Counted from the stretch's first letter, positions 27,915-36,325 are shown. The stretch: 64,000 nt of DNA from Kribbella amoyensis (GCF_007828865.1 NZ_VIVK01000001.1:3410001-3474000); one strand, 5' to 3'. The notes: a model not told the origin generated them from the sequence alone. Numbers and translations are program-made.

Positions 27915-28738
27915 TGCCGAAGGCCGTCCGGTTCGTGCTCCTGCTCGTCGGGGCGTTCGTGTTCCTGTTCCCCTTCTACTACATGCTGATCGGCTCGCTG
28001 CAGACCGAGCCGGATTCGACCGTGCGCGGGGCGTTCCCGTCACCGGACAACCTGACCGGGCACAACTACGCGGAGATCAACGCCGCGATCAACCTCGGCC
28101 GGTCCCTGCTGAACTCGGGGATCTTCACCGGTGGCGTGATCCTCGGCACGATGGTGTTCGGCGTCCTGGCCGGGTACGCGCTGGCCCGTCTGCAGTTCCG
28201 CGGTCGCGGTGCGGTGTTCGCGTTGATGCTGCTGGTGCAGGTGATCCCGTTCCAGCTGCTGACGATCCCGCTGTACGTGATGATCGTCCGCGGGTACGGG
28301 CTCGCCGACTCGTACCTGGGCATGATCCTGCCGTTCGCGATCAACTCGACCGCGGTGTTCGTGTTCCGGCAGTACTTCCTGCAGCTGCCGCAGGAGTTGT
28401 TCGACGCGGCGCGGGTGGACGGTGCCGGTGAGCTGACCACGTTGGTCCGGATCGCGATCCCGCTGGTGAAGCCGGCTTTGCTGACCGGTGTGCTGCTGAC
28501 GTTCATCGGTCCGTGGAACGAGTTCCTCTGGCCGTTCCTGATCACCAAGCAGCAGGACCTGCAGCCGCTGGCCGTGTCGCTGTCCAACTACCTGACCACG
28601 GTGGCGGCCCGGGCGGCGAACCCGTTCGGTGCCGTACTGGCCGGCGCGTGTGTGCTGGCCGCGCCCGCGGTGGTGCTGTTCCTGGTGTTCCAGCGCCGCT
28701 TCATCTCCTCGAGCCTCGAGTCCGGCGTCAAGGGCTGA
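27914..28738 (+). CDS. ABC sugar transporter permease (MalG type)
   Basis: A 274-residue permease with six membrane segments (FVLLLVGAFVFLFPFYYMLIGS first). The EAA loop is FDAARVDGAGELTTLVRIAIPLVKP, and IGPWNEFLWPFLI is typical of CUT1 MalG-like subunits. It shares a base with the upstream permease (TGATG). With the binding lipoprotein it forms a CUT1 importer, which take up oligosaccharides or glycosides rather than monosaccharides. Confidence 0.94.
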   Translation: MPKAVRFVLLLVGAFVFLFPFYYMLIGSLQTEPDSTVRGAFPSPDNLTGHNYAEINAAINLGRSLLNSGIFTGGVILGTMVFGVLAGYALARLQFRGRGAVFALMLLVQVIPFQLLTIPLYVMIVRGYGLADSYLGMILPFAINSTAVFVFRQYFLQLPQELFDAARVDGAGELTTLVRIAIPLVKPALLTGVLLTFIGPWNEFLWPFLITKQQDLQPLAVSLSNYLTTVAARAANPFGAVLAGACVLAAPAVVLFLVFQRRFISSSLESGVKG

Positions 28739-28768
28739 CGCTCACTCTGCCAAGAAAGGTCTTCTGTC

Positions 28769-29827
28769 GTGACTGTTCCGTACACCCTGACCCGTGTCGG
28801 TGTGCTGATGACGCCCGAGCCCGGCAACGCGCTGGAGGTCGAGGGCGTACTCAACCCGGCCACCGGCCACACCCCGGACGGCACCCTGTACCTGCTCCCG
28901 CGCCTGGTTGCTGATGGCAACGTTTCCCGGGTCGGCCTGGCCGAGGTCGAACTCACCGACGGCGTCCCCACCGGAGTCCGCCGCGAAGGGGTCGTCCTCG
29001 AGCCCGACGAGGGCTGGGAGCGCGGCCTGAACAACGCCGGTGTCGAGGATCCTCGGGTCACCTGGATCCCGTCCCTGAACACCCACGTGATGACCTACGT
29101 CGCGTACGGACCGCTCGGCCCGAAGCCGGCGCTCGCCGTGTCGGAGGACCTGCGAACCTGGCGCCGTCTGGGCCCGCTGCACTTCGAGTACCAGCCCGAC
29201 CTGGACACCGATCTGAACCTGTTCCCGAACAAGGACACTGTGTTCTTCCCCGAACCGGTCACCGGTCCCGACGGCGAACCGGCGTACGCGATGCTGCACC
29301 GCCCGATGTGGGACCTCGGCTGGTTCCGCGAGGGCGAGGGCGTGCACCTGCCGGCGGGGGTGACCGACGACCGGCCGGGGATCTGGATCTCGTTCGTCCC
29401 GGTCGCCGAGGTGGAGGCCGATGTCCGGAATCTCGTGCACCTGCGGCACCACCGGTTGGTGGCGATGTCGGAGCACCCGTTCGAGGAGCTGAAGATCGGC
29501 GCGGGCCCGGCCCCGCTGCGAGTCCCCGAGGGCTGGCTGGTGATCCACCACGGTGTGACCGGGGAGCAGCCGGAGGGGTTCGACCCGACCACGCAGAAGG
29601 TGAGTTACGCCGCCGGTGCGTTGTTGCTCGACGCGAACGATGTGACCAAGGTGATCGACCGGACGGTGGAGCCGATCCTGGTCCCCGAGACCGAGGAGGA
29701 GCGGATCGGAACTGTCGGCAACGTCGTCTTCCCGACCGCGATCGAGGAGGTCGACGGCGTGCACTACGTCTTCTACGGCATGGCCGACGCCAAGATCGGT
29801 GTGGCCCGGCTGGACCGGCAGTCATGA
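28769..29827 (+). CDS. Glycoside hydrolase family 130 protein (beta-mannoside phosphorylase-like)
   Basis: A 352-residue five-bladed beta-propeller enzyme. GVEDPRVTWI (91-100) is the GH130 signature holding the catalytic Asp; other family features are PNKDTVFFPEPV, MLHRPMWD and WLVIHHGVT. Characterised GH130 enzymes are inverting phosphorylases or hydrolases acting on beta-mannosides such as mannosyl-glucose or mannosyl-GlcNAc. There is no signal peptide, so it acts in the cytoplasm on the imported sugar. AAAGGT lies 8 nt before GTG 28769. The substrate cannot be fixed from sequence. Confidence 0.9.
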   Translation: MTVPYTLTRVGVLMTPEPGNALEVEGVLNPATGHTPDGTLYLLPRLVADGNVSRVGLAEVELTDGVPTGVRREGVVLEPDEGWERGLNNAGVEDPRVTWIPSLNTHVMTYVAYGPLGPKPALAVSEDLRTWRRLGPLHFEYQPDLDTDLNLFPNKDTVFFPEPVTGPDGEPAYAMLHRPMWDLGWFREGEGVHLPAGVTDDRPGIWISFVPVAEVEADVRNLVHLRHHRLVAMSEHPFEELKIGAGPAPLRVPEGWLVIHHGVTGEQPEGFDPTTQKVSYAAGALLLDANDVTKVIDRTVEPILVPETEEERIGTVGNVVFPTAIEEVDGVHYVFYGMADAKIGVARLDRQS

Positions 29828-31848
29828 CCGTCTCCCGCCGTACCGTCCTCGGTGGGTCTGTCGCTCTCGCCGCCGCCACCGGCATCACCACCGGCACCAG
29901 TTGGCCCGCCGCCGCGTCGTCGGCCACGTCCGCGTCCTCGGGCTCCGGCCGGCTGGTGAACCTCGCCCACCTGGACTACCTGGGCGACACCGTCACGCCA
30001 CCCGCGACCCCGGGCCACTCGAGGTACGGATCCGGTCCGCTCGGTGTGCTGTGGACGTACGCCGACCGCCGGGCCGACGGGTCGTACGCGCGGATCGGTG
30101 GCGGTCCGTACGACGCCGCGACCAACACGTACGGGCAGGGGGCGTTCAACACGGACGACCTGACCCGGGCGGCCGTGGTGTACCTGCGGCACTTCCAGGC
30201 GCGCGGGGATGCGCACAGCCGGGCCGCGGCGTACGGGCTGCTCCGGGCGGTGACATACCTGCAGACCGTCGGCGGTCCCAACGACGGCAACGTGGTCCTG
30301 TGGATGCAGCCGGACGGCACGCTCAACCCCAGCGCCGAGCCGGTCGAACTGCCCGACCCGTCCGACTCCGGTCCGTCGTACTGGCTCGCTCGGACCGTGT
30401 GGGCGCTGGGCGAGGGGTACGCCGTGTTCCGCCGGGTCGACCCGGGGTTCGCGGAGTTCCTGAAGACGCGGCTGGAGCTGGCGCTGCGGGCACTGGAGCG
30501 GCAGGTGCTCGTCCGGTACGGCCAGTGGAACGTGGTGGACGGACGACGCGTCCCCGCCTGGCTCATCGTCGCCGGTGCGGACGCCACGTCGGAAGCGGTG
30601 CTCGGGTTGTCCGCGTATGTGCGTGCCGGTGGTTCCCCGGCAGCGCGGCGGGCCCTAGTCCGGTTCGCCGAGGCCGTCGGCGCGATGAGCGCAGGTGACG
30701 TGCGGGAGTGGCCGTTCCGCGCGCTGCTGCCGTGGGGCGAGTCGATCTCGTTTTGGCACGCGTGGGGTGCGCAGATGCCCACCGCGCTGGCGTCTGCGGC
30801 GACCGCTCTGGGCGATCGGTCATTGCTGATTCCGGCGGTGGGCGACACAGCCGGGTTCACGCCGTTGCTGCTGACTGCCGGGGGACCGGACAACGGGTGG
30901 CTCCCAGTCCCCGCCGATCGCACGCAGATCGCGTACGGCGTGGACGCGCGACTGCAGGGACTCCTGTCGGTCGGTGCGGCCGCTGATCGGCCGGGCCTGC
31001 GCCAGGTCGCCGCGTTCGTCGCCGCCTGGTACTTCGGGGCGAACCGCGCCGGGGAGGCGATGTACGACCCGGCAACCGGCCGGACCTACGACGGCATCTC
31101 GGGCGACGGCGTGGTCAACCGGAACTCGGGCGCCGAGTCCACTATCCACGGCCTGCTCTCGATGCTCGCGCTGGACGAGTCCCTGGCCGGCGAGGCGCAA
31201 CGGCTTGGTGCTGGTGCTGGCGCCGGGGCGATACAGCGGAGCGGGCTGACCGTTGTCGAAGCGGAGACGGCGCAGCTCAGCGGTGGAGCTTCGGTGGTCA
31301 CGCCGCCGTCCGCGTGGACCGGTGAATCGCAGTGGAGCAACGGCTCGTACGTATCGCTGCCTGCTGGAGCCACGGCGTCCTGGTCCATCGTCTCGTCCGC
31401 CTCGGAGTCCCGGTTGGTACTGCCCGTGGTCGACCTGGTCGCCGACCGCCGCGCGGGACGCAGTACGTGGAGCAGCGGGGGTCGTCGGCTCGGAGCGATC
31501 GACCACGGGAGCGGGGGAGCACAAGGTGTGTCCGCTGCACCGGGCGCCCTCCTGCCGGTGACGTTGTCGGGGCTGCTCGCTCCTGGTACCGACAAGGTGG
31601 CCGTGACGTCGTCCGGTGCGAGCGTGCGGGTGGATGCGTTGTTGTTGCTGCCGTTGGTCAGCTCTGTCCGCCTCGGCGATGCGACGTTGCTGGTGAGCGT
31701 GGACTCGCATCCACGGCGCGTGTCGGTCGACGGACCGGCCGGCGCGGTGGCCTACGCGTACACGTCGACGGGCGCGCTGCACTCCCGTCGTCCGTTGTCC
31801 GCCGGCGCACTCGTCGTCCCAGGCGGCTTCACCGTCGTCCGCGGCTGA
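29824..31848 (+). CDS. Tat-exported protein, helical domain plus CBM35/6-like domain
   Basis: A 674-residue protein. The N-terminus SRRTVLGG followed by a hydrophobic stretch and AAAS is a twin-arginine signal. Residues about 45-470 are mainly helical with repeated hairpins (TRAAVVYLRHFQARGD, YWLARTVWALGEGYAVFRR, AWLIVAGADATSEAVLGLSA), like six-hairpin carbohydrate-active folds. Residues about 475-620 start VEAETAQLSGG, the entry to CBM6/35-type jelly rolls. I do not recognise the catalytic family. ATG 29824 overlaps the GH130 stop. It probably acts outside the cell on the polymer whose fragments are imported. Its 3' end overlaps the convergent gene by 20 bp. Confidence 0.75.
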   Translation: MTVSRRTVLGGSVALAAATGITTGTSWPAAASSATSASSGSGRLVNLAHLDYLGDTVTPPATPGHSRYGSGPLGVLWTYADRRADGSYARIGGGPYDAATNTYGQGAFNTDDLTRAAVVYLRHFQARGDAHSRAAAYGLLRAVTYLQTVGGPNDGNVVLWMQPDGTLNPSAEPVELPDPSDSGPSYWLARTVWALGEGYAVFRRVDPGFAEFLKTRLELALRALERQVLVRYGQWNVVDGRRVPAWLIVAGADATSEAVLGLSAYVRAGGSPAARRALVRFAEAVGAMSAGDVREWPFRALLPWGESISFWHAWGAQMPTALASAATALGDRSLLIPAVGDTAGFTPLLLTAGGPDNGWLPVPADRTQIAYGVDARLQGLLSVGAAADRPGLRQVAAFVAAWYFGANRAGEAMYDPATGRTYDGISGDGVVNRNSGAESTIHGLLSMLALDESLAGEAQRLGAGAGAGAIQRSGLTVVEAETAQLSGGASVVTPPSAWTGESQWSNGSYVSLPAGATASWSIVSSASESRLVLPVVDLVADRRAGRSTWSSGGRRLGAIDHGSGGAQGVSAAPGALLPVTLSGLLAPGTDKVAVTSSGASVRVDALLLLPLVSSVRLGDATLLVSVDSHPRRVSVDGPAGAVAYAYTSTGALHSRRPLSAGALVVPGGFTVVRG

Positions 31849-32878
31849 GCGCTTCCGCACACCATTCGGCGACGAACGCGAGCGCGATCCCGCGTTGGCG
31901 GAACAGGTACGGCCCGTCGGCCTCCCGGTGGTACGCCTGGTGCTGCTCGTCCGACGCACGAGCCAGCAACAACGGCAACAACCAGGCGTACTTCACCCCG
32001 GACGCCATCACGGCGAGCCGCACCTGCGTGTCGTCGCCGGTCCACCCGGCCTCGTGGAGTCCGTCGAGGTAGCTCTCGACGCACGTCTCGGCGAGGTCGG
32101 GCATCCGCTCAGCCGGCCAGAACAGGTCGAACACCGCGTCGGGGATGTGGTTGCCGATGTCCTCACCGAGTGCGCCGTCCCCGGTGAACGCCCAGTCCAG
32201 CGCGGCCATCCCGCCCGCCGGCCGGCGGATCACGTTGCTGACCCAGAGATCGAGGTGACACCTTGCCCTGGGCAACTTCTCGGTGAGGGTGAGCAGGTCC
32301 TCGCGGTGGTCGACCAGCCGCCGCCAGGCCGCTCTCAGGTGGGGTGGCCAGGTCTCGACGATCAACGGCTGCTGCCAGGCGGCGTCGTCGTCGAGCAGGT
32401 CCCACCGGACGTCACGGGTGGTGGAGTAGTCGCGGAGGAACCCGATCGAGGTCCACGGCCGGTCCGGCGCGGGCACGGCCTGCCAACGCCCGACGGCTCG
32501 CGCGAGCTCGGCGTGGTCGTCGAGGGTGAACTCGGGGCCCGGTACGCCGTGGATGTCTTCGAGGTGGATGACGGCGCCGGTCGGGGTCTCCTCGATCTCG
32601 GCGTTCGGTAGCTCGAGTCCAGCAGCGGCGAGTTGGTGGCGGAGCTCGTGGTCCTGATAGACGTCGAGCTCGCGATGCCAGTAGTTCCAGTGCCGCGGAT
32701 CGATGGAGGCGGCCCAGCTGTCTTTGGCGCCGGAGGGGCGACGCAGTTCTTTGCGGATCACGGTGCTGCCGTCGGTGTTCACGATCCGCTCGACGGTCAC
32801 GGTGACGGCGTTCTTGGGGTTGTGTCGCAGGGTGGTGACACGCGCTGGCGCTGGTTCGGCTCGGTTCGTGGAGCTCAT
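31829..32878 (-). CDS. Aminoglycoside phosphotransferase-like (APH fold) protein
   Basis: A 349-residue APH/choline-kinase-fold protein. The N-lobe runs RIVNTDGSTVIRKELRRP, the catalytic loop is CHLDLWVSNVIR (HxDxxxxN) and the metal-binding Asp is in MAALDWAFTGDG. Actinobacteria encode many such kinases; only some give antibiotic resistance, others phosphorylate sugars, amino alcohols or metabolites. The ATG shares one base with the stop of the AraC-type gene (TGATG), so the two are co-transcribed. A longer in-frame reading to 33643 spans that gene and is rejected. Substrate unknown. Confidence 0.82.
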   Translation of the reverse strand: MSSTNRAEPAPARVTTLRHNPKNAVTVTVERIVNTDGSTVIRKELRRPSGAKDSWAASIDPRHWNYWHRELDVYQDHELRHQLAAAGLELPNAEIEETPTGAVIHLEDIHGVPGPEFTLDDHAELARAVGRWQAVPAPDRPWTSIGFLRDYSTTRDVRWDLLDDDAAWQQPLIVETWPPHLRAAWRRLVDHREDLLTLTEKLPRARCHLDLWVSNVIRRPAGGMAALDWAFTGDGALGEDIGNHIPDAVFDLFWPAERMPDLAETCVESYLDGLHEAGWTGDDTQVRLAVMASGVKYAWLLPLLLARASDEQHQAYHREADGPYLFRQRGIALAFVAEWCAEALSRGRR

Positions 32879-33567
32879 CAGGTCAGTAGGGCTCGGGGTG
32901 GCACTCCGGTGAGCGCTTTGACGTCGCGGGTGAAGTGGGCCTGATCGGCGTACCCGGTGTGGACCGCGACGTCGGCCAGGGAGAGACCGGTACGGGCGTA
33001 TTCGAGGGCGCGGTTCATCCGGAGGACGCGGTCGAGCATCTTCGGTCCGTAGCCGAACGCGTCCAGGCACCGGCGATGCAGTTGCCGCTCGCTCAGGCCC
33101 ACACTCCCGGCCAGCATCGGCACGCCGATCCCGCGCCGAACCCCGCGCAGCACCTGCCGCACCACCCCGTCCGGGCGCACGTCGTACAACCTGGCGACGG
33201 CTTCCTCCAACGCGAGCTCGGGACTGGCCGCTGTACCGACCTCGTTCGCGAGCCGGCGAGCCCGGGCCGGTGACCAGATCTCGGCGAGCGGGGCCCGGAT
33301 GTTGAGCAACGCGCGGGCCGGGATCCCGAGGAACGCGGGCGCCGTCCCCGGCGAGAACCGCACCGCGGCGAACCTGGTGCCCGCCTCGGCCGCACTCACG
33401 AACGCGCGCGTGTCCGGCCCGGCGACGAAGAGCTCGCCCTCGGCCCAGATCAGGTCCATGCACCCGTCCGGCAGGACCAAGCCGGGTGACCCGTCCGTCG
33501 TCCGCGTCCAAACCACGGCCCCCGGCAGCACGGCCGGCCACTCGCGATAAGGAACGCCCACACTCAT
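32878..33567 (-). CDS. AraC family transcriptional regulator
   Basis: A 229-residue regulator with a cupin-like N-terminal domain of the DUF6597 kind (LVLPDGCMDLIWAEGELFVAGPDT) and a C-terminal AraC double helix-turn-helix (IGVPMLAGSVGLSERQLHRRC, then ALEYARTGLSLADVAVHTGYADQAHFTRDVKALTG read in parts). No ribosome site precedes ATG 33567, but a -10-like CACACT lies 6 nt before it, fitting a leaderless mRNA; GTG 33561 is an alternative. It probably controls itself and the overlapping phosphotransferase gene. Confidence 0.88.
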   Translation of the reverse strand: MSVGVPYREWPAVLPGAVVWTRTTDGSPGLVLPDGCMDLIWAEGELFVAGPDTRAFVSAAEAGTRFAAVRFSPGTAPAFLGIPARALLNIRAPLAEIWSPARARRLANEVGTAASPELALEEAVARLYDVRPDGVVRQVLRGVRRGIGVPMLAGSVGLSERQLHRRCLDAFGYGPKMLDRVLRMNRALEYARTGLSLADVAVHTGYADQAHFTRDVKALTGVPPRALLT

Positions 33568-33573
33568 CCCCCC

Positions 33574-33579
33574 AGTGTG
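33574..33579 (-). promoter_or_regulatory. -10-like hexamer before the AraC-type gene
   Basis: CACACT on the minus strand ends 6 nt before ATG 33567, with only G residues between. This fits transcription starting at the ATG. Confidence 0.45.
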
Positions 33580-33649
33580 CCAACCCCCACCGACAACCTC
33601 GGACCGCCTCGGGCCGGGTGCCGGGGCTCCGCGGGGACACCATCCCGGG

Positions 33650-33699
33650 ACCGTGAACAAGGAATAGCGTGTCCGCGCCCCCGAGTACCTGTTCACGGT
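33650..33699. repeat. 10-bp inverted repeat with 30-nt loop
   Basis: ACCGTGAACA (33650-33659) pairs perfectly with TGTTCACGGT (33690-33699). It lies after the Rv3235-type gene and before the AraC-type gene, both leftward. It could end the upstream transcript or be two half-sites. The rest of 33568-33755 shows nothing else. Confidence 0.4.
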
Positions 33700-33755
33700 G
33701 TCGGCGTCCCGGAGCAGCTGGAGCAGGTCGGCGCCGTCCGGACCGGGTGGTGGGC

Positions 33756-34487
33756 TCAGCCGAGTTCGAGGGCTGTGCAGACCCAGCGGCCGCGGTGGAT
33801 TTCCAGCCGCAGGGCGATTGCCCGGGACCGCTGGCCGTAGCGAACGTGGGCGGCGATCTCGGCGACCTCTTCGACCGGGGAGGAAACGTGGACGGACCGG
33901 ACCGAGCACCGCTCCTTCGTACTCCGTGCCTCGGCCGTCGTGGTCAGGCCGAGCAGTCGCACCCGCCGGCTCAGGTCCATGAACACCGTCGAGTCCGTCC
34001 ACCGCACCAGCTGATTCAGCGGCCGGTCCCCGGCCAGCACCTCGGCCACCGCCTGCACAAGCCGGGTGCCCCAAGCCTGCGCATCCGGCACCCGCGGCCG
34101 CACCAGAGCCTTCACCGGCACATCCGGGTCCAGAACGCTCAACTGGACAACAGCACCCACCGCCGAACCACCTTCCACCTGCCCGGCGCCACCCTTCCCA
34201 GCGGTTCCGGTCCGCGCAGCACCTGCCGCGGTGTCCGCCGTTCTCAGCTGGGTGGTGGCGCCCGCAGGATCGCAAACGGCCTTCGGCCCGCCGTGCTGTG
34301 CGTCGGGTCGCCCGGCCGGGATGGTGCCGGCGGACGGGTCGATGCCGGGGAGGGCCAGGGCGCCGTACGTCATGAGTTGGGCGTTGGCTCGTTCCAGCTG
34401 GGCGCGGCTGGCTGGTGCCTGGTGGAGTGGGATGGGTGGGGTCCCCGGGGAGCGGCGGACGGCGACGAGCTTCGGGTGCTTGGTCAT
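33756..34487 (-). CDS. Rv3235 family protein (DUF6459)
   Basis: A 243-residue protein. A low-complexity N-terminal half (Ala, Gly, Thr, Pro) precedes the conserved C-terminal DUF6459 part: AWGTRLVQAVAEVLAGDRPLNQLVRW and ALRLEIHRGRWVCTALELG. This fold resembles a SecA-adjacent family seen in many actinobacteria; M. tuberculosis Rv3235 is the named member and lies near secA1, as here. Function is not known. GAGGAG lies before ATG 34487, which is one base from the LysM gene stop, so the two form an operon. Confidence 0.82.
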   Translation of the reverse strand: MTKHPKLVAVRRSPGTPPIPLHQAPASRAQLERANAQLMTYGALALPGIDPSAGTIPAGRPDAQHGGPKAVCDPAGATTQLRTADTAAGAARTGTAGKGGAGQVEGGSAVGAVVQLSVLDPDVPVKALVRPRVPDAQAWGTRLVQAVAEVLAGDRPLNQLVRWTDSTVFMDLSRRVRLLGLTTTAEARSTKERCSVRSVHVSSPVEEVAEIAAHVRYGQRSRAIALRLEIHRGRWVCTALELG

Positions 34488-34488
34488 G

Positions 34489-35532
34489 TCACTTCTCCTC
34501 GTGGGTTTGCGGCACGGCGGGAGCGGCAGGCGCCGGGGTACGGAGCACCTGTCCGGAACGAATGAGGTCGGGGTCGGACCCGATGACGGCGCGATTCGCG
34601 GCGTACCACTGCCGCCAGCGCGCGTCGATCTGCGAATTGGTTGCCTGGGGCCCGAGTTCCCCGGCGGCGATGGACCACAGCGACTCCCCGGTGGCGACGA
34701 CCCGGCCGGCCACTCGCCCGGTCCCGAGATCCGTGTACCGGGTGGGAGCCCCCACCGTCGGCCGATCCGGTACCCCGACCCGTCGTGCCGTGGACGGTTT
34801 GTCGCCCCGTCCCGGGGTCGTGGGCTTGGTGGAATCGCCTTCGGTCGGGCGGGTCGGAGCGGGGATCGCGACTCGGCTCTTCTTCGGGTCCGGCGCGGTG
34901 GGCGTCTCTGTCAGGCGCACCGTGGAAGCGGACTCCTGCGCCCGCCAGTCGGCGGGACTCGCCGTCGACCTACGGGCCGGCTCTGTGAGGCGGACCGTGG
35001 ACGGCGACTCGGTGGTTCGCCAGTTGGCCGAGGTCGCGCCGGGCGTACGGGCTGAGTCGGTCAGGCGAATCGTCGAGGACTGCTCCGTGGTGCGCCAGTT
35101 CGCGGCGCTCTGGGTGGAGTCGCCGAGGGCGAGGGTCGAGGGGGACTCGACGGGGCCCCACGCGCGGTGGTTCGGCGCGTCGGCCGGGGTGGCGTGGGCC
35201 ACCCCGATGGTGAGTGGGGTGACTGCGGCGACGCCCAACGCCGAGCGGAGGAGGGCGCGGGAGCCGTGCGAGGTGATGGTGCCGGCGATGGCCGAGGCGG
35301 CGCTGCCCAGGGCGCCCGGGAGCTGCTCGAGGACGGTGGCGAGGACGGCGAGCAGGAGCCAGGCGTACGCGAACCAGGCGACCACGCCGACGGTGACGAA
35401 GGCCATCGAGGGGAGGTCCTCGACGGAGGCTGCGTCGAGCATGCCGCCGGTCATCCAACGGAGCAGCAGGCCCAGGGCGGTCAGTGCGCCGAGTGCCAGG
35501 AGTGCTTTCACTGCCCGGATCATCGCTTTCAC
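34489..35532 (-). CDS. Membrane-anchored LysM protein with tandem WRTTE repeats
   Basis: A 347-residue protein with an N-terminal membrane part (LLALGALTALGLLLRW; MAFVTVGVVAWFAYAWLLLAVLATVL; a third weaker segment near 100-115), then four Trp-led repeats starting at Trp125, 146, 171 and 196, a basic/Pro linker and a C-terminal LysM-type domain (ATGESLWSIAAGELG to LIRSGQVLRTP, about 283-335). LysM binds peptidoglycan or GlcNAc polymers, so it likely bridges membrane and wall. GTG 35532 and ATG 35523 are both possible starts. It is followed by the Rv3235-type gene. Confidence 0.8.
   Translation of the reverse strand: MKAMIRAVKALLALGALTALGLLLRWMTGGMLDAASVEDLPSMAFVTVGVVAWFAYAWLLLAVLATVLEQLPGALGSAASAIAGTITSHGSRALLRSALGVAAVTPLTIGVAHATPADAPNHRAWGPVESPSTLALGDSTQSAANWRTTEQSSTIRLTDSARTPGATSANWRTTESPSTVRLTEPARRSTASPADWRAQESASTVRLTETPTAPDPKKSRVAIPAPTRPTEGDSTKPTTPGRGDKPSTARRVGVPDRPTVGAPTRYTDLGTGRVAGRVVATGESLWSIAAGELGPQATNSQIDARWRQWYAANRAVIGSDPDLIRSGQVLRTPAPAAPAVPQTHEEK
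34903..35160 (-). repeat. Four tandem protein repeats of 21-25 residues in the LysM protein
   Basis: Units are led by AWGPVESPSTLALGD, NWRTTEQSSTIRLTD, NWRTTESPSTVRLTE and DWRAQESASTVRLTE, spaced 21, 25 and 25 residues. The consensus is WRTTESxSTVRLTE followed by a variable Ala/Thr/Pro linker. The first unit is the most diverged. They look like a stalk or a binding array between membrane and LysM. Confidence 0.8.
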
Positions 35533-35687
35533 CCGTCTTCGTCGCTGATCTATGAGTTTGCGTTAGTTTGCGTTGGCTTGGCCAGGATATCCCTGGTTGG
35601 GTCGGCTTTGGCAAGTCGAAAGCGTCGACGTGTCGCTACGCAGGGTCCTGGACGACCACGAAGAGTGCCGGCGAGCGCGACGGAGGG

Positions 35688-35693
35688 TAGGTT
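35688..35693 (+). promoter_or_regulatory. -10-like hexamer before the Sm-like duplicated protein
   Basis: TAGGTT ends 6 nt before ATG 35700, with no ribosome site between. This fits a leaderless mRNA. Confidence 0.55.
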
Positions 35694-35699
35694 CTCGGC

Positions 35700-36254
35700 A
35701 TGCGTTGGGATGCTCTGTTCGAGGACCTGGAGTCGCAGTTCGCGGCGCTCCAGGACGGCGATCTGTACGGCGAGGTGGCGGAGCGGATCCGGGCCGAGGT
35801 CGGCAAGATCACGCTGCTCGACCGGTTGCGCGGGGCGGTCGGGACCGTGATCCGGGTCGAGCTGACCCACGCCGAGCCGGTCCAGGGCGAGCTCACCCGC
35901 GTCGGGAACGACTGCCTGCTGCTGGAGGGCGAGCATTTCGACGAGTGGTTGATCCCGGTCGCCGCGCTGACCGCGATCCACCGGATCGGGCCGTGGGCGG
36001 AGCCGGCCGTCGGCGCGATCGCGGCCAAGCTGGGGCTGGCGTACCTGTTGCGGGGGATCGCGCGGGATCGCTCACCCGTCACGCTCTTCTGCGCCGGCCA
36101 CAACGGTCACCCGATCACCGGCACCATCGACCGGGTCGGCGCCGACTTCCTCGAGCTCGCGGAGCATCCCCTCGATGCTCCCCGCCGGCGCAGCGAGGTC
36201 CAGAACGTCCGTCTGGTCCCCACCCAAGCCCTCTCAGCCCTCCGCCGCCGCTGA
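35700..36254 (+). CDS. Conserved hypothetical protein with two Sm-like halves
   Basis: A 184-residue cytoplasmic protein I do not recognise as a named family. After a helical N-terminus (1-45) it has an internal duplication: residues 48-93 (VQGELTRVGNDCLLLEGE, WLIPVAALTAI) and 125-181 (ITGTIDRVGADFLELAEHP, VRLVPTQALSAL) share GxLxRVGxDxLxL followed by L[IV]PxxAL. This is the strand pattern of Sm/LSm barrels, so RNA or protein binding is possible. It stands alone and is probably leaderless. A hairpin follows the stop. Confidence 0.65.
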   Translation: MRWDALFEDLESQFAALQDGDLYGEVAERIRAEVGKITLLDRLRGAVGTVIRVELTHAEPVQGELTRVGNDCLLLEGEHFDEWLIPVAALTAIHRIGPWAEPAVGAIAAKLGLAYLLRGIARDRSPVTLFCAGHNGHPITGTIDRVGADFLELAEHPLDAPRRRSEVQNVRLVPTQALSALRRR

Positions 36255-36256
36255 AC

Positions 36257-36288
36257 CACCCAGCCGGTACTCCCGGGTGCGCTGGGTG
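36257..36288 (+). terminator. Hairpin after the Sm-like gene
   Basis: CACCCAGC (36257-36264) pairs with GCTGGGTG (36281-36288) around a 16-nt loop, starting 3 nt after the stop. It has no T-run. Confidence 0.5.
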
Positions 36289-36325
36289 CCGGACAAGCGA
36301 ACACACCCGGCTCGAGGTTGGCGTG

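Noticed and set aside
31829..32878. Antibiotic resistance gene
   Set aside because: The APH fold is present but the family is too broad, and nothing in sequence or context shows a drug substrate.
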